Below are positions 37,628 through 49,077 of a stretch of DNA of 64,000 nt, in pieces. The stretch covers positions 248,001 through 312,000 of the forward strand of contig NZ_RBXP01000011.1 in NCBI RefSeq assembly GCF_003634965.1, given 5' to 3'. The stretch comes from Azonexus fungiphilus. GTDB taxonomy: Bacteria; Pseudomonadota; Gammaproteobacteria; Burkholderiales; Rhodocyclaceae. Under the pieces are notes generated by a model that did not search any database, was not told the DNA's origin, and saw nothing but the letters and a program-made list of their open reading frames with translations. Every line of letters starts with the position of its first letter. The first letter of the stretch is position 1. A program made the translations under genes and the position numbers.

Positions 37628-38469
37628 GGCTTCCACCCCGAATTCATGCCCGACGGCGCCGGCGTCTCGACGCGGACGTCGCCGTAGGCCTTTTCTTCCA
37701 GGCCGCGCACCGGCATCTCGACCTGCTCGCCGATCAGCGAGCCGCCGTGCTTCTGCTTCTCTTCCCAGCCCTTGCGGTAATGGTCGGGCAAGGCGCCCTT
37801 GGCCAGCTTGACCGGCATCACCTTGATCGCCGCCTCGGGCAGCACGCAGGCCGCCTCGCACTTGCCGCAGCCGGTGCAATGGTCGGAATGGACCGTCGGC
37901 AGGAGCAGCGCATGCCGGTCGGAACGCGGGTTGTGCAGGCTTTCCAGGGTGATCGCCCGGTCGATCACCGGGCACACCCGGTAGCAGACATCGCAGCGCA
38001 GGCCGAGGAAGTTGAGGCAGGTCTCCTGGTCGGAGAGCACCGCCAGCCCCATCCGCGCCTCGTGGATGTCGGTCAGCTTGGGATTCAGCGCCCCGGTCGG
38101 ACAGGCCTTGACGCACGGGATGTCGTCGCACATCTCGCAGGGCACCGCCCGCGCCTTGAAATACGGGGTGCCGCCGGCGACCTCGCCGCCAACCGGTGCC
38201 AGCACCAGCGTGTCGTACGGACAGTCGCGCACGCACAGGCCACAGCGGATGCAGGCCGAGAGAAAGGCTTCGCCGGCGAGCGCGCCGGGCGGGCGCAGCG
38301 CCTGTGCCGGATTGGCCGACGCCGGCCGTACCGGCAGCCAGGACGCGAGGGTGAGCAGCGCCCCGCCGCCGGCCGCGGCGGCGATGCCGTTGAGGAACTT
38401 CCGGCGTGCCACGGAGGCAGGCGACACGCCGGGGTTCCCTTCAGGCTTGGCGGTGGGATTCGTGCTCAC
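37624..38469 (-). CDS. napG: NapG ferredoxin-type protein
   Basis: A 281-residue periplasmic Fe-S protein with a twin-arginine signal ([16 protein letters not shown]). Four cluster motifs are seen: [35 protein letters not shown] and [11 protein letters not shown]. It partners NapH in moving quinol electrons to the periplasm. It lies between napA and napH with a 4-bp overlap to napH. Confidence 0.94.
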   Translation of the reverse strand: MSTNPTAKPEGNPGVSPASVARRKFLNGIAAAAGGGALLTLASWLPVRPASANPAQALRPPGALAGEAFLSACIRCGLCVRDCPYDTLVLAPVGGEVAGGTPYFKARAVPCEMCDDIPCVKACPTGALNPKLTDIHEARMGLAVLSDQETCLNFLGLRCDVCYRVCPVIDRAITLESLHNPRSDRHALLLPTVHSDHCTGCGKCEAACVLPEAAIKVMPVKLAKGALPDHYRKGWEEKQKHGGSLIGEQVEMPVRGLEEKAYGDVRVETPAPSGMNSGWKP

Positions 38470-38495
38470 GGTCGACGTCCGTTTTCAGGCAAAAA

Positions 38496-41069
38496 TCAGG
38501 CGCGAACGACCTTGACGGCGCACTTCTTGAAGTCCGTTTCCTTGGAAATCGGACAAGTGGCGTCGAGGGTCAGCTTGTTGACCAGCTTGCCTTCGTCGAA
38601 GAAGGGGATGAAGACCAGGCCGATCGGCGGCTTGTTGCGGCCCTTGGTCTCGACGCGCAGCTGGATCTCGCCGCGCCGCGAGGCGACCTTGACCTTCATG
38701 CCGCGCTGGATGCCGCGCTTGCGCGCATCTTCCGGGTGCATGTACATCACCGCTTCCGGCACCGAACGGTGCAGCTCCGGGACGCGCCGGGTCATCGAGC
38801 CGGTGTGCCAGTGTTCGAGCACGCGGCCGGTACACAACCACAGGTCGAATTCCTTGTCCGGCATTTCCGGGGGATCCTGGTAAGGCAGCGCGAAGATCAC
38901 CGCCTTCTTGTCCTTGTGGCCGTAGAAGGCGAAGTCCTCGCCCTTCTTGACGTAAGGATCGTAGCCCTCGCGGAAGCGCCACAGCGTTTCCTTGCCGTCG
39001 ACCACCGGCCAGCGCAGGCCACGTGCCTTGTGGTAGGTCTCGAAGCTGGCCAGGTCGTGGCCATGGCCGCGACCGAACTCGGCGTATTCCTCGAACAGGC
39101 CCTTCTGCAGGTAGTAGCCGAGTTCCTTCGACTCGTCGTTCATGTAGCCCTTGATCGCGTGGCTGTTCGCCTTCTCGACATCGGCCAGCGGGAACTTGTT
39201 CACCTTGCCGTTCTTGTAGAGGATGTCGAACAGCGTCTTGCCCTTGTATTCCGGCTTCTTGGCGATCAGCTCGGCCGGCCAGACATCCTCGACCTTGAAG
39301 CGCTTGGAGAACTCGATGTACTGCCACAGGTCGGACTTGGCCTCGCCCGGCGCCGCCACCTGCTGGCGCCAGAACTGGGTACGCCGCTCGGCATTGCCGA
39401 AGGCGCCTTCCTTCTCGGTCCACATCGCCGACGGCAGGACCAGGTCGGCGGCCATCGCCGAGACCGTCGGGTAGGCATCGGAAACGACCACGAAGGAAGC
39501 CGGATTGCGCCAGCCCGGGTAGATTTCGTCATTGACGTTCGGCCCGGCCTGCATGTTGTTGGTCGTCGTCGTCCAGTAGCACTTGAGCTTGCCGTCCTTC
39601 AGCATGCGGCTCTGGAGCACGGCGTGGAAGCCGATCTTGGCATTCAGCGTGCCTTCCGGCAGTTGCCAGATTTCCTCGGTGTGCTTGCGGTGATCGGGGT
39701 TCATCACGACCATGTCGGCCGGCAGGCGATGGGCAAAGGTGCCGACTTCGCGCGCCGTGCCGCAGGCGGACGGCTGGCCGGTGAGCGAGAACGGACCGCT
39801 GCCCGGCGTCGAGATCTTGCCGGTGAGCAGGTGCACGTTGTAGATCATGTTGTTCACCCAGGTACCGCGGGTGTGCTGGTTGAAGCCCATGGTCCAGAAG
39901 CTGACGATCTTCTTCTTCGGATCGGCATACAGCTCGGCCATCCGCTTCAGGCGGTCGGCCGGAACGCCGGACAGCTTGGCGGTCTTTTCCAGCGTGTATT
40001 CGGAAACGAACTTCTTGAACTCGTCGAAGGTGATCGGCTTGGCCGCGCCGGTATCGCCCTTCGGCTTGCCGTCGGCGCCGGGGTAGCCGTTCGACTTGGC
40101 ATCCTTTTCCAGGGCGTGCGCCGGACGCAGGCCGTAGCCGATGTCGGTTTCGCCCATCTTGAAATTGACGTGCTTCTTGACGAAGTCCTGGTTGACCTTG
40201 CCGCTCTGGATGATGTGGTTGCAGATGTAGTTGAGGATCGCCAGGTCGGTATTCGGGACGAAGATCATCGGGTTGTCGGCGAGCTCGTAGCTACGGTGCT
40301 CGAAAGTCGACAGCACATGCACCTCGGAACCGGTATGCGTCAGCCGGCGGTCGGTGATGCGCGACCACAGGATCGGGTGCATCTCGGCCATGTTCGAGCC
40401 CCACAACACGAAGGCGTCGGCGTTCTCGATGTCGTCGTAGCAGCCCATCGGCTCGTCGATGCCGAAGGTGCGCATGAAGCCGGCCACCGCCGAGGCCATG
40501 CAGTGGCGGGCGTTGGGGTCGAGGTTGTTGGAACGGAAACCGGCCTTCCACAGCTTCGCTGCGGCATAGCCTTCCCAGATCGTCCATTGGCCGGAACCGA
40601 ACATCCCGATCGAGGAGGTCATCTCATTGACCGGCTTGCCGGCGTTGGCCTTCATGTCGGCCTTGAGCGCTTCCTTCCACTTCTCTTCCATGATGTCGAA
40701 GGCCTGCTTCCAGGAAATCGGCTGGAATTCGCCGTTCTTGTCGTACTTGCCGTTCTTCATCCGCAGCAGCGGCGTCGTCAGGCGGTCCTCGCCGTACTGG
40801 ATCTTCGACAGGAAGTAGCCCTTGATGCAGTTCAGGCCGCGGTTGACCGGCGCATCCGGATCGCCCTGGGTGGCGACGATGCGACCGTTCTGGACACCGA
40901 CCAGCACCGAGCAGCCGGTGCCGCAGAAGCGACAGGCCGCCTTGTCCCAGCGCACTTCGGTGGTCGCCCCGGCCGGCTTGGCGGCCTGGGCAGTCATGGG
41001 AATCCCGGCGGTTGCTGCAGCGGCAGCCACTGCCTGGGTTTTCAGGAAATCACGGCGATTCATGGTCAT
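38496..41069 (-). CDS. napA: Periplasmic nitrate reductase catalytic subunit NapA
   Basis: An 857-residue molybdoenzyme reducing nitrate to nitrite in the periplasm. The twin-arginine signal is [12 protein letters not shown]. The [4Fe-4S] site [13 protein letters not shown] with NCIKGYF and the Mo-ligand Cys in [12 protein letters not shown] (near residue 185) are intact. The start is the ATG at 41069, since GGAGG lies 7 nt before it; the frame also contains an upstream TTG and a downstream ATG. It bears bis-MGD cofactor and follows napD. Its length is slightly above E. coli NapA (828). Confidence 0.97.
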   Translation of the reverse strand: MTMNRRDFLKTQAVAAAAATAGIPMTAQAAKPAGATTEVRWDKAACRFCGTGCSVLVGVQNGRIVATQGDPDAPVNRGLNCIKGYFLSKIQYGEDRLTTPLLRMKNGKYDKNGEFQPISWKQAFDIMEEKWKEALKADMKANAGKPVNEMTSSIGMFGSGQWTIWEGYAAAKLWKAGFRSNNLDPNARHCMASAVAGFMRTFGIDEPMGCYDDIENADAFVLWGSNMAEMHPILWSRITDRRLTHTGSEVHVLSTFEHRSYELADNPMIFVPNTDLAILNYICNHIIQSGKVNQDFVKKHVNFKMGETDIGYGLRPAHALEKDAKSNGYPGADGKPKGDTGAAKPITFDEFKKFVSEYTLEKTAKLSGVPADRLKRMAELYADPKKKIVSFWTMGFNQHTRGTWVNNMIYNVHLLTGKISTPGSGPFSLTGQPSACGTAREVGTFAHRLPADMVVMNPDHRKHTEEIWQLPEGTLNAKIGFHAVLQSRMLKDGKLKCYWTTTTNNMQAGPNVNDEIYPGWRNPASFVVVSDAYPTVSAMAADLVLPSAMWTEKEGAFGNAERRTQFWRQQVAAPGEAKSDLWQYIEFSKRFKVEDVWPAELIAKKPEYKGKTLFDILYKNGKVNKFPLADVEKANSHAIKGYMNDESKELGYYLQKGLFEEYAEFGRGHGHDLASFETYHKARGLRWPVVDGKETLWRFREGYDPYVKKGEDFAFYGHKDKKAVIFALPYQDPPEMPDKEFDLWLCTGRVLEHWHTGSMTRRVPELHRSVPEAVMYMHPEDARKRGIQRGMKVKVASRRGEIQLRVETKGRNKPPIGLVFIPFFDEGKLVNKLTLDATCPISKETDFKKCAVKVVRA

Positions 41070-41071
41070 GG

Positions 41072-41323
41072 TCAAGCCTCCTCGGGTTCAAGCGCGTCGT
41101 CGCAGTATTCGTAAGCCAGGGTCACCGACATCACATGCGGCACGTGATGGACCCGAATGATGGAATCGGAAACGGCATAGCCCTCGCCGTCTTCGATCAG
41201 GACAAGCATGCGTCCGTCGCCCTGATCGTGCGCGACGGAGGCGCCGGGCACGGCCTCGACGCCCAGCTGGACGTCCCGGGTGTGCTCGGGCAGGTATTTC
41301 AGGACGAGACTGACGATTTTCAT
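41072..41323 (-). CDS. napD: NapD, NapA-specific maturation chaperone
   Basis: An 83-residue cytoplasmic protein binding the NapA Tat signal. It opens [18 protein letters not shown], with an acidic C-terminus. The family fold is indicated by [20 protein letters not shown]. The start overlaps the napF stop by 4 bp. The stop lies just ahead of the napA start, and the napA ribosome-binding site is inside napD. Confidence 0.9.
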   Translation of the reverse strand: MKIVSLVLKYLPEHTRDVQLGVEAVPGASVAHDQGDGRMLVLIEDGEGYAVSDSIIRVHHVPHVMSVTLAYEYCDDALEPEEA

Positions 41324-41841
41324 GCGGCACCTCGAAGGGCTAGGGATGGGGAATTCGGCGCAGCGATACGGATCGCCTGCGTCGGGCAATCGGCAAGGCA
41401 GGCGCCGCAGCCGGTGCAGGCGGCGGCATCGAGCCGCGGCCGCGAGACGCCGCCGAGCGCCGGGGGGAAATGGATGGCACGGGTTTCGCAGCTTTCGCCG
41501 CAGGTCCGGCAGACGACGCTGCGCTCGGCCAGGCAGGCCGCCGAGAACACCGCCTGCAAGACCCACGGGGCCTGCCCGGCAACCTCGCGCAGGGCCTGCG
41601 GCCGGCACACCCGGCGGCATTCGCCGCAGAAGGTGCAGCCTTCAGGGGCCTGACCGGCGCCGAAAACGGCTTCCGGATAACCACCGCCGCCCTTGACCAG
41701 CAAGCCGGTCGGACACACCGCAAGACATTCGCCACAACGCGTGCAGGCTTCCTGGAAGGCAGCTTCCGCCAGCGCCCAGGGGGGGCGGAAGGCCGGTTCC
41801 GCACGGGCGGCACCGAAGAAGGCACGACGGGAAAGACTCAC
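41320..41841 (-). CDS. napF: NapF ferredoxin-type maturation protein
   Basis: A 173-residue cytoplasmic protein with four Cys-rich clusters: CTRCGECLAVCP, CTFCGECRRVC, CRTCGESCETRA and CTGCGACLADCP. It helps assemble the Fe-S cluster of NapA before Tat export. A GTG start at 41841 gives MSLSRRAFFGAARAEPAFRPPW, the usual NapF N-terminus; ATG codons at 41874 and 41892 would add an unlikely basic extension. It is the first gene of the operon. Confidence 0.9.
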   Translation of the reverse strand: MSLSRRAFFGAARAEPAFRPPWALAEAAFQEACTRCGECLAVCPTGLLVKGGGGYPEAVFGAGQAPEGCTFCGECRRVCRPQALREVAGQAPWVLQAVFSAACLAERSVVCRTCGESCETRAIHFPPALGGVSRPRLDAAACTGCGACLADCPTQAIRIAAPNSPSLALRGAA

Positions 41842-41932
41842 GTTACTGACTCGCGAAATTGATCTGTGATGCATCCTACGCGGCGAAACCACACGCCGAC
41901 AGGGGCCAAAATGCGTCGAAACGGTCGCGATC

Positions 41933-41948
41933 TACGCCTTAATGGGTA
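41933..41948. promoter_or_regulatory. NarL/NarP-type 7-2-7 binding site between napF and narX
   Basis: TACGCCT-TA-ATGGGTA is an inverted pair of heptamers with a 2-bp spacer. The right half fits the TACYNMT consensus fully and the left half has one mismatch. The site is 92 bp upstream of the napF start and 48 bp upstream of a small leader frame of narX. Since narL lies in the adjacent operon, control of either direction by NarL is likely. Confidence 0.6.
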
Positions 41949-41951
41949 GGA

Positions 41952-41968
41952 TTTCCCGCAACGGGAAA
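41952..41968. repeat. Perfect inverted repeat in the nap-narX control region
   Basis: TTTCCCG and CGGGAAA flank CAA, 4 bp beside the NarL-type site; a second overlapping repeat (GGGAAAA and TTTTTCCC) extends to 41982. It may be a further operator. Confidence 0.4.
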
Positions 41969-41995
41969 ACGGCTTTTTCCCTTAGAATCAAGCCC

Positions 41996-42076
41996 ATGAA
42001 AAACCAGCCAGCCAGCCGCCAGCGCGCCGCGAATACCCCGCTGTTCAAAAGGGGTAATCCCCAATACACGCGATGA
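41996..42076 (+). CDS. Possible 26-residue leader frame overlapping narX
   Basis: An ATG at 41996 opens a 26-codon frame (MKNQPASRQRAANTPLFKRG...) whose TGA overlaps the narX ATG as ATGA. A TAGAAT box lies 7 bp before it, which would make the transcript nearly leaderless here. narX itself has no close ribosome-binding site, so translation could be coupled from this frame. Coding is not proven. Confidence 0.35.
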   Translation: MKNQPASRQRAANTPLFKRGNPQYTR

Positions 42077-43926
42077 AGCGCTTTCTCCTCTCGATCACCC
42101 AGGCGCTGCACGAATCGGTCCTGGTCCGCCTCGGCCTGGCAATGGGCATCCTCGCCCTGCTCTCCTTCGCCTCCATCGTCACCTCGACGGTGATCGCCGA
42201 GAACATCAGCGGCCAGGCCAGCGCGATCAACGTTTCCGGCTCGCTGCGGATGATGAGTTTCCGCAGCCTGAGCGAAGTCCAGCAGCCGGAAAAGCGCAGC
42301 CTGGCACTGACCACGATCGAGCAGTTCGAGCGCCGCCTGAACGGCCTCGACCGCCACATCCAGAGCAAGGCCAGCAGCGACGCCCCGTCGCGCCAGGCGA
42401 TCAACGTCGTCACCCGGCGCTGGACCGAGCACATTCGCCCGCTCGCCCGCGCCGCCGCCGACGGCAACCCGGACGCCCTGATCCAGATGGCCCAGGACAT
42501 TCCGGCCTTCGTCGAGCAGATCGACCGCGCCGTCCTGTTGATCGAGGAAGACCTCGAGCACAAGGTGCGCTGGTTGCGCGCAACGCAGTTCGCGCTGCTG
42601 GCGCTGATCGTCATCGTCAGCCTGGTCACCAGCTGGATGCTCAAGCGGCAGCTGGTCGAGCCGCTGGCGCAACTGCTCAAGGCGGCGAAAACCGTGTCGC
42701 GCGGCTCGTTCACCGTGCGCGTCCGCCACGTCGGCGGCGACGAACTCGGTCAGCTCGGGCGCGCCTTCAACACGATGGTCGCCGAGATCGCCAACATGTA
42801 CGCCCACCTCGAGGAGAAGGTCGAGGAAAAGACCGAGGCGCTGACGCGTACCAACCAGTCGCTCGAACTGCTCTACCGGGTCAGCCAGAAGCTGTCGGCC
42901 AGCGACCTGACGCTCGACCAGCTGCAGGCCATCCTGCGCGAGGTCGAGGATGCGCTCGACCTCGGCCACAGCATGATCTGCGTCAGCGACAACGGCCACC
43001 TGCCGGCGCATCCGGTGGTCGGCGACCTGACCCAGGAAGAGATCGGCAAGTGGTGCGGCCGTCAGGATTGCGGCCAGTGCTTCGCGCGCGCCAGCGAAAC
43101 CCTGACCGAGCAGTCGACGGCGAGCAACGTCGTGGTCGTGCCGATCGGCGAGGCCGGCGGACTGCACGGCACGCTGCCGATCGTGCTGCGCTCGCGCGAA
43201 CCGCTGCCGCTGGACAAGGCACGGCTGATCGAAACGGTCGGCCACCATGTCTCGAATGCCCTGATCAACATGCGCCGGACCGAGGAGAAGCACCGCCTGG
43301 CGGTGCTCGAGGAGCGCTCGGTGATTGCCCGCGAACTGCACGACTCGATCGCCCAGTCGCTCAGCTACCTGCGCATCCAGGTCACCCGCCTGGAAAAGTG
43401 CATCGACCAGGGCTGCGACGCGCGGACCATCGCCGTCGAGCTCAAGGACGGGCTCAGTTCCGCCTACCGCGAGCTGCGCGAACTGATCACCACCTTCCGC
43501 CTGCGCATCGACGAGCGCGGCTTCGGCGTCGCCCTCCAGGAAACCATCGCCGAGTTTTCGGCCAAGCTCGGCTTCCCGATCGAGCTGCACAACACGCTGT
43601 CCGGCATCGTTCTTTCCGGCAACGAGGAAATGCATGTCATCCGGATCATCCGCGAGGCCCTGTCGAATATCGAGCGCCATGCCCAGGCCGGTCGCGCCAG
43701 CGTGCACATCGAGGTCGCCGCCTCGCACCATGTCTGCATCCGCGTCGCCGACGACGGCCGCGGCTTCGACCCGGCGGCGACGCCGGCCAACCATTTCGGC
43801 ACCACGATCATGCGCGACCGTGCCCACATCCTCGAAGGCGAACTCGGCGTCAGCAGCACGCCGGGCGCCGGCACCACGATCACCCTGAACTTCCTGCCGC
43901 AGAAATACCGGCAGAGCGAAACCTGA
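42073..43926 (+). CDS. narX: Nitrate/nitrite sensor histidine kinase NarX
   Basis: A 617-residue inner-membrane kinase. A first membrane helix (about 19-40) is followed by the nitrate-binding P-box INVSGSLRMMSFRS (residues 52-65). A second helix lies near 172-195, then HAMP and a coiled coil. A central region holds the Cys cluster WCGRQDCGQC (near 327). The HisKA_3 box VIARELHDSIAQSL carries the phosphorylated His near residue 422, and the ATPase domain VADDGRGFDP ends the protein. The P-box makes a NarX/NarQ identity firm. It is followed 10 bp later by narL. Confidence 0.93.
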   Translation: MKRFLLSITQALHESVLVRLGLAMGILALLSFASIVTSTVIAENISGQASAINVSGSLRMMSFRSLSEVQQPEKRSLALTTIEQFERRLNGLDRHIQSKASSDAPSRQAINVVTRRWTEHIRPLARAAADGNPDALIQMAQDIPAFVEQIDRAVLLIEEDLEHKVRWLRATQFALLALIVIVSLVTSWMLKRQLVEPLAQLLKAAKTVSRGSFTVRVRHVGGDELGQLGRAFNTMVAEIANMYAHLEEKVEEKTEALTRTNQSLELLYRVSQKLSASDLTLDQLQAILREVEDALDLGHSMICVSDNGHLPAHPVVGDLTQEEIGKWCGRQDCGQCFARASETLTEQSTASNVVVVPIGEAGGLHGTLPIVLRSREPLPLDKARLIETVGHHVSNALINMRRTEEKHRLAVLEERSVIARELHDSIAQSLSYLRIQVTRLEKCIDQGCDARTIAVELKDGLSSAYRELRELITTFRLRIDERGFGVALQETIAEFSAKLGFPIELHNTLSGIVLSGNEEMHVIRIIREALSNIERHAQAGRASVHIEVAASHHVCIRVADDGRGFDPAATPANHFGTTIMRDRAHILEGELGVSSTPGAGTTITLNFLPQKYRQSET

Positions 43927-43936
43927 GAAAACGACC

Positions 43937-44581
43937 ATGCCCGACAAGACCCGTGTCCTGATCATCGACGACCATCCGCTGTTCCGCCGCGGCGTCAGCC
44001 AGCTGCTCGGCCTCGCCGCCGGCTTCGAGATCGTCGGCGAAGCCGCCAGCGGCCAGGAAGGCATCGAACTGGCGAAAAACCTCGAGCCCGACCTGATCCT
44101 GCTCGATCTCAACATGAAGGGGATGAACGGCCTCGAGACCCTGCGCACGATGCGCGACCTCGAGATCGACGCGCGCATCATCCTGATCACCGTTTCCGAT
44201 GCGCCCGAGGACCTGATCGCCGCGATCCGCGCCGGCTCCGACGGCTACATCCTGAAGGACAACGATCCCGACGACATCCTCAAGCTGATCGACAGCGCCA
44301 TGCACGGCCGCAACGCCATCAGCCCGGAACTGACCAGCCTGCTGGCGACCGCGCTGCGCGAGGAAAGCGTCGTCGAGCAGCGCAGCCAGGCCAACCTCAC
44401 CGAGCGCGAGACGGCGATCCTCAAATGCCTGGCCGCCGGCATGTCGAACAAGCTGATCGCCCGCGAACTCGACATCATGGAAAGCACCGTCAAGGTGCAC
44501 ATCCGCAACCTGCTCAAGAAGCTCAAGTTCCGCTCGCGCGTCGAAGCCGCAGTCTGGGCCGTCGCCAACCATCTCGGCTGA
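43937..44581 (+). CDS. narL: Nitrate/nitrite response regulator NarL
   Basis: A 214-residue NarL/FixJ-type regulator. The receiver domain opens VLIIDDHPLFRRGVSQLLGL, and the phospho-acceptor Asp is in LILLDLNMKGMNG. The C-terminal LuxR-type helix-turn-helix is LTERETAILKCLAAGMSNKLIA. Paired with narX in one operon, it should bind heptamer sites such as the one in the nap-narX intergenic region. Confidence 0.94.
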   Translation: MPDKTRVLIIDDHPLFRRGVSQLLGLAAGFEIVGEAASGQEGIELAKNLEPDLILLDLNMKGMNGLETLRTMRDLEIDARIILITVSDAPEDLIAAIRAGSDGYILKDNDPDDILKLIDSAMHGRNAISPELTSLLATALREESVVEQRSQANLTERETAILKCLAAGMSNKLIARELDIMESTVKVHIRNLLKKLKFRSRVEAAVWAVANHLG

Positions 44582-44611
44582 AACAAAAAGGGCGCGACAA
44601 CGGTCGCGCCC
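44582..44611 (-). terminator. Terminator after the DUF4395 gene
   Basis: On the minus strand GGGCGCGAC and GTCGCGCCC with a 4-nt loop are followed by TTTTTGTTT. It lies between the convergent narL and DUF4395 genes. Confidence 0.85.
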
Positions 44612-44632
44612 CTGGTGCTGCCGCCACCCCGC

Positions 44633-45052
44633 TCAGGCAGCGCGCAACTTGTACCAGGCGAGATAGGCCCAGCAAGCGGCACAGAAGCCGGTGCTCAGGT
44701 CGATGAAGGCGAAGACCAGGATGGCCCAGGCCGGAATCATGCCGACGCCGGAATCGAGCACCCAGGTCACGAACATCGCCGTACCGGCGATGCCGGCGAT
44801 CTTGTCGGCGAACATCTTGGAGCCGGCGTTCTGCAACTTGGCCAGCCCGAACTTCCCGGTCAGGCCGGCGAACAGCTTGTACGACAGGCACTTGTGCGGC
44901 GACACGAAGCCGCGCAGCAGACCGCCGAAAGCCAGCAGCAGCGAAACCCACTTATACGGCGTGAACAGGTAGATGGCGGCGATGACGAAGCTCATCGTCG
45001 CCTGCAGGCGGTAGGCATTGGCGCAAACCGGGGCAATGTCGAAACGCAGCAT
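44633..45052 (-). CDS. DUF4395 family membrane protein
   Basis: A 139-residue inner-membrane protein with four hydrophobic segments. It ends with the family's Cys-containing tail GFCAACWAYLAWYK and starts with FDIAPVCANAYRLQA. Members often accompany thioredoxin or sulfur-transfer genes, but no such neighbour is seen. Function is unknown. Confidence 0.75.
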   Translation of the reverse strand: MLRFDIAPVCANAYRLQATMSFVIAAIYLFTPYKWVSLLLAFGGLLRGFVSPHKCLSYKLFAGLTGKFGLAKLQNAGSKMFADKIAGIAGTAMFVTWVLDSGVGMIPAWAILVFAFIDLSTGFCAACWAYLAWYKLRAA

Positions 45053-45084
45053 GGAAAACTCCGCACAAATATAATTAGGTGCTT

Positions 45085-45114
45085 ATATTAGCATATTGCG
45101 TTTTATACTGGCAA
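45085..45114 (-). promoter_or_regulatory. Possible promoter of the DUF4395 gene
   Basis: On the minus strand TTGCCA (45109-45114) and TAATAT (45085-45090) are spaced by 18 bp in an unusually AT-rich segment, 33 bp before the start. Confidence 0.4.
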
Positions 45115-45117
45115 TGA

Positions 45118-45897
45118 CTAATGCCCGCCATGCCACCGCTTCTCGCCGGCCGGCACGGCAAAGGGCAACCAGTTTTCCGGTGGCGGCAACGGGCAGGTGG
45201 CGAAAGGCGTGAACGCGCAGGGCGGGTTGAAGGCGCGGTTGAAATCGAGGCGGATGCTGCCGTCGACCGCCGGTTTCGCCTTCAGGAAACGGCCGGCACC
45301 GTAGGTCTCGCGGCCGCTCGTGCGGTCGCGGAAGACGAAGAAGACCTCGCGCTCGCCGACCGCCATCGGCAAAAGTTCGACTTTTTGCCCGTCGACCGTG
45401 AACGCCGCCTTGAAGGCGACCGTCACCGGCTTCAGCTCGCCGGTGACGTTGGGCACTTCCATGGTCACCGGCGGCAACAGCGGCAACCACTCGGCGTCGA
45501 CGACCCAGGCCGGGTCTTCGGGAAAATGCTCGATGCCGGCGAACGGCTGGCGCGTCGCCCAGGCCCGGTCGCGCACGCGGGCGGCGAAACGGCCGTCACG
45601 GTCGACGATGAAAAACGACAGATTTTCGTGGTCGACCGTGGACGGCTGGCCGTCGCGGTCGGTCGCCAGCGCCCTCGCCTCGCCGCCGGCCGGCTGCCAG
45701 AAGACGCTGCCGTCGCGCTGGACCAAGTCGCCGAGATGCTGCGGTCCGGACGGCAGACGGACACTGCAGTCGTCGCCGCTGCCGACCTTGCTCACCACCG
45801 CCTCCAGCCAGAACAGGCCGACCAGGCCAAGCCAGCTGTCGGCACCGGCGAGTTCGGCGTGGCGGGCCTGCCGCCATTCCTCCAGGGTCGCTTTCAT
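45118..45897 (-). CDS. DUF1684 family protein
   Basis: A 259-residue soluble protein of the DUF1684 family. The opening WRQARHAELAGADSWLGLVG, then FFVFRDRTSGRETYGAGRFL and LDFNRAFNPPCAFTPFATC-PLPPPENW near the C-terminus, are characteristic. No signal peptide is visible. The biochemical role is not known to me. It is divergent from the DUF2502-like gene. Confidence 0.8.
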   Translation of the reverse strand: MKATLEEWRQARHAELAGADSWLGLVGLFWLEAVVSKVGSGDDCSVRLPSGPQHLGDLVQRDGSVFWQPAGGEARALATDRDGQPSTVDHENLSFFIVDRDGRFAARVRDRAWATRQPFAGIEHFPEDPAWVVDAEWLPLLPPVTMEVPNVTGELKPVTVAFKAAFTVDGQKVELLPMAVGEREVFFVFRDRTSGRETYGAGRFLKAKPAVDGSIRLDFNRAFNPPCAFTPFATCPLPPPENWLPFAVPAGEKRWHGGH

Positions 45898-45983
45898 TTG
45901 CTTACAATCCTTTCGTAACCGTTTTCCGCCGCTTGTCCGTTAATCGGAACACGGCCCCTTGCCGAGAAAGAGAGAGAAAAACC

Positions 45984-46280
45984 ATGAAAAAATTCCTTTG
46001 CATCGCCTTGCTCGCAGCCTCGCCGCTGTTTTCCGGCGCCAGCGACCTGCGTGTCGATATCGGTTCGGTCCGCGTCCAGACCGGCGGCGTCACCGTCACC
46101 TTCGGCAGCCGCAACGACCGCGGCTATTACTGGGACGGCTATGAATGGCGCGAGCCCGGTTACTGGAAGAAGCACCACGGCCCGCGCGGCGAGAAATACT
46201 ATACCGGCCGGCCGCAGGGCGTGCCGCACCAGGGCCCCGGTTTCTGCCCGCCGGGCCAGGCCAAGAAGGGCAACTGCTGA
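45984..46280 (+). CDS. Small secreted DUF2502-like protein
   Basis: A 98-residue periplasmic protein with a signal peptide (MKKFLCIALLAASPLFSGAS) and a segment rich in Tyr, Trp and His (RGYYWDGYEWREPGYWKKHH). This resembles E. coli YpeC and other DUF2502 proteins. The C-terminus is Gly/Pro/Gln-rich with two Cys. The start at 45984 follows an AGAGAGAG site and is preferred over an ATG 17 codons upstream. Function is unknown. Confidence 0.75.
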   Translation: MKKFLCIALLAASPLFSGASDLRVDIGSVRVQTGGVTVTFGSRNDRGYYWDGYEWREPGYWKKHHGPRGEKYYTGRPQGVPHQGPGFCPPGQAKKGNC

Positions 46281-46329
46281 CGACGAGGGCGGGCCGAGAC
46301 GGCCCGCCCTTTGATCGACCGCCGGCGCA

Positions 46330-48912
<2,583 letters not shown>

Positions 48913-48946
48913 GATTTCTCCCGGCGGGAAGGTTCCGATGCAAGCC

Positions 48947-48974
48947 AGATGCGGACATCCCCCCCGATTTCAAG
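48947..48974 (-). promoter_or_regulatory. Sigma-32 (heat-shock) type promoter of clpB
   Basis: On the minus strand CTTGAAA (48968-48974), a 13-bp spacer and CCGCATCT (48947-48954) match the heat-shock consensus CTTGAAA-N13-CCCCATnT with one mismatch. It lies 35 bp before the clpB start and has the same spacing as the lon site. Confidence 0.75.
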
Positions 48975-49077
48975 CCAGAACAAGGTAATTCTTGTGAAAA
49001 CCCCCTATTGCGTTGCGGAGTTTTGCGGGTAAGCTTGCCCCCGGCTTGAACAAAGACACAAAAACGAGAGGAGAACC

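Noticed and set aside
36755-38236. 493-codon frame read as a long NapH
   Set aside because: The first 200 codons overlap napG out of frame; true NapH begins at 37627 with the usual N-terminus.
38406-41114. Plus-strand frame of 902 codons opposite napA
   Set aside because: It is antisense to napA, which has complete Fe-S and Mo motifs.
41842-41900. Possible FNR box (TTGAT followed by GATGC) upstream of napF
   Set aside because: Only one half-site matches TTGAT; the other half differs from ATCAA at several positions.
41932-44190. Minus-strand frame of 752 codons opposite narX
   Set aside because: It is antisense to narX and would run through the nap-narX control region.
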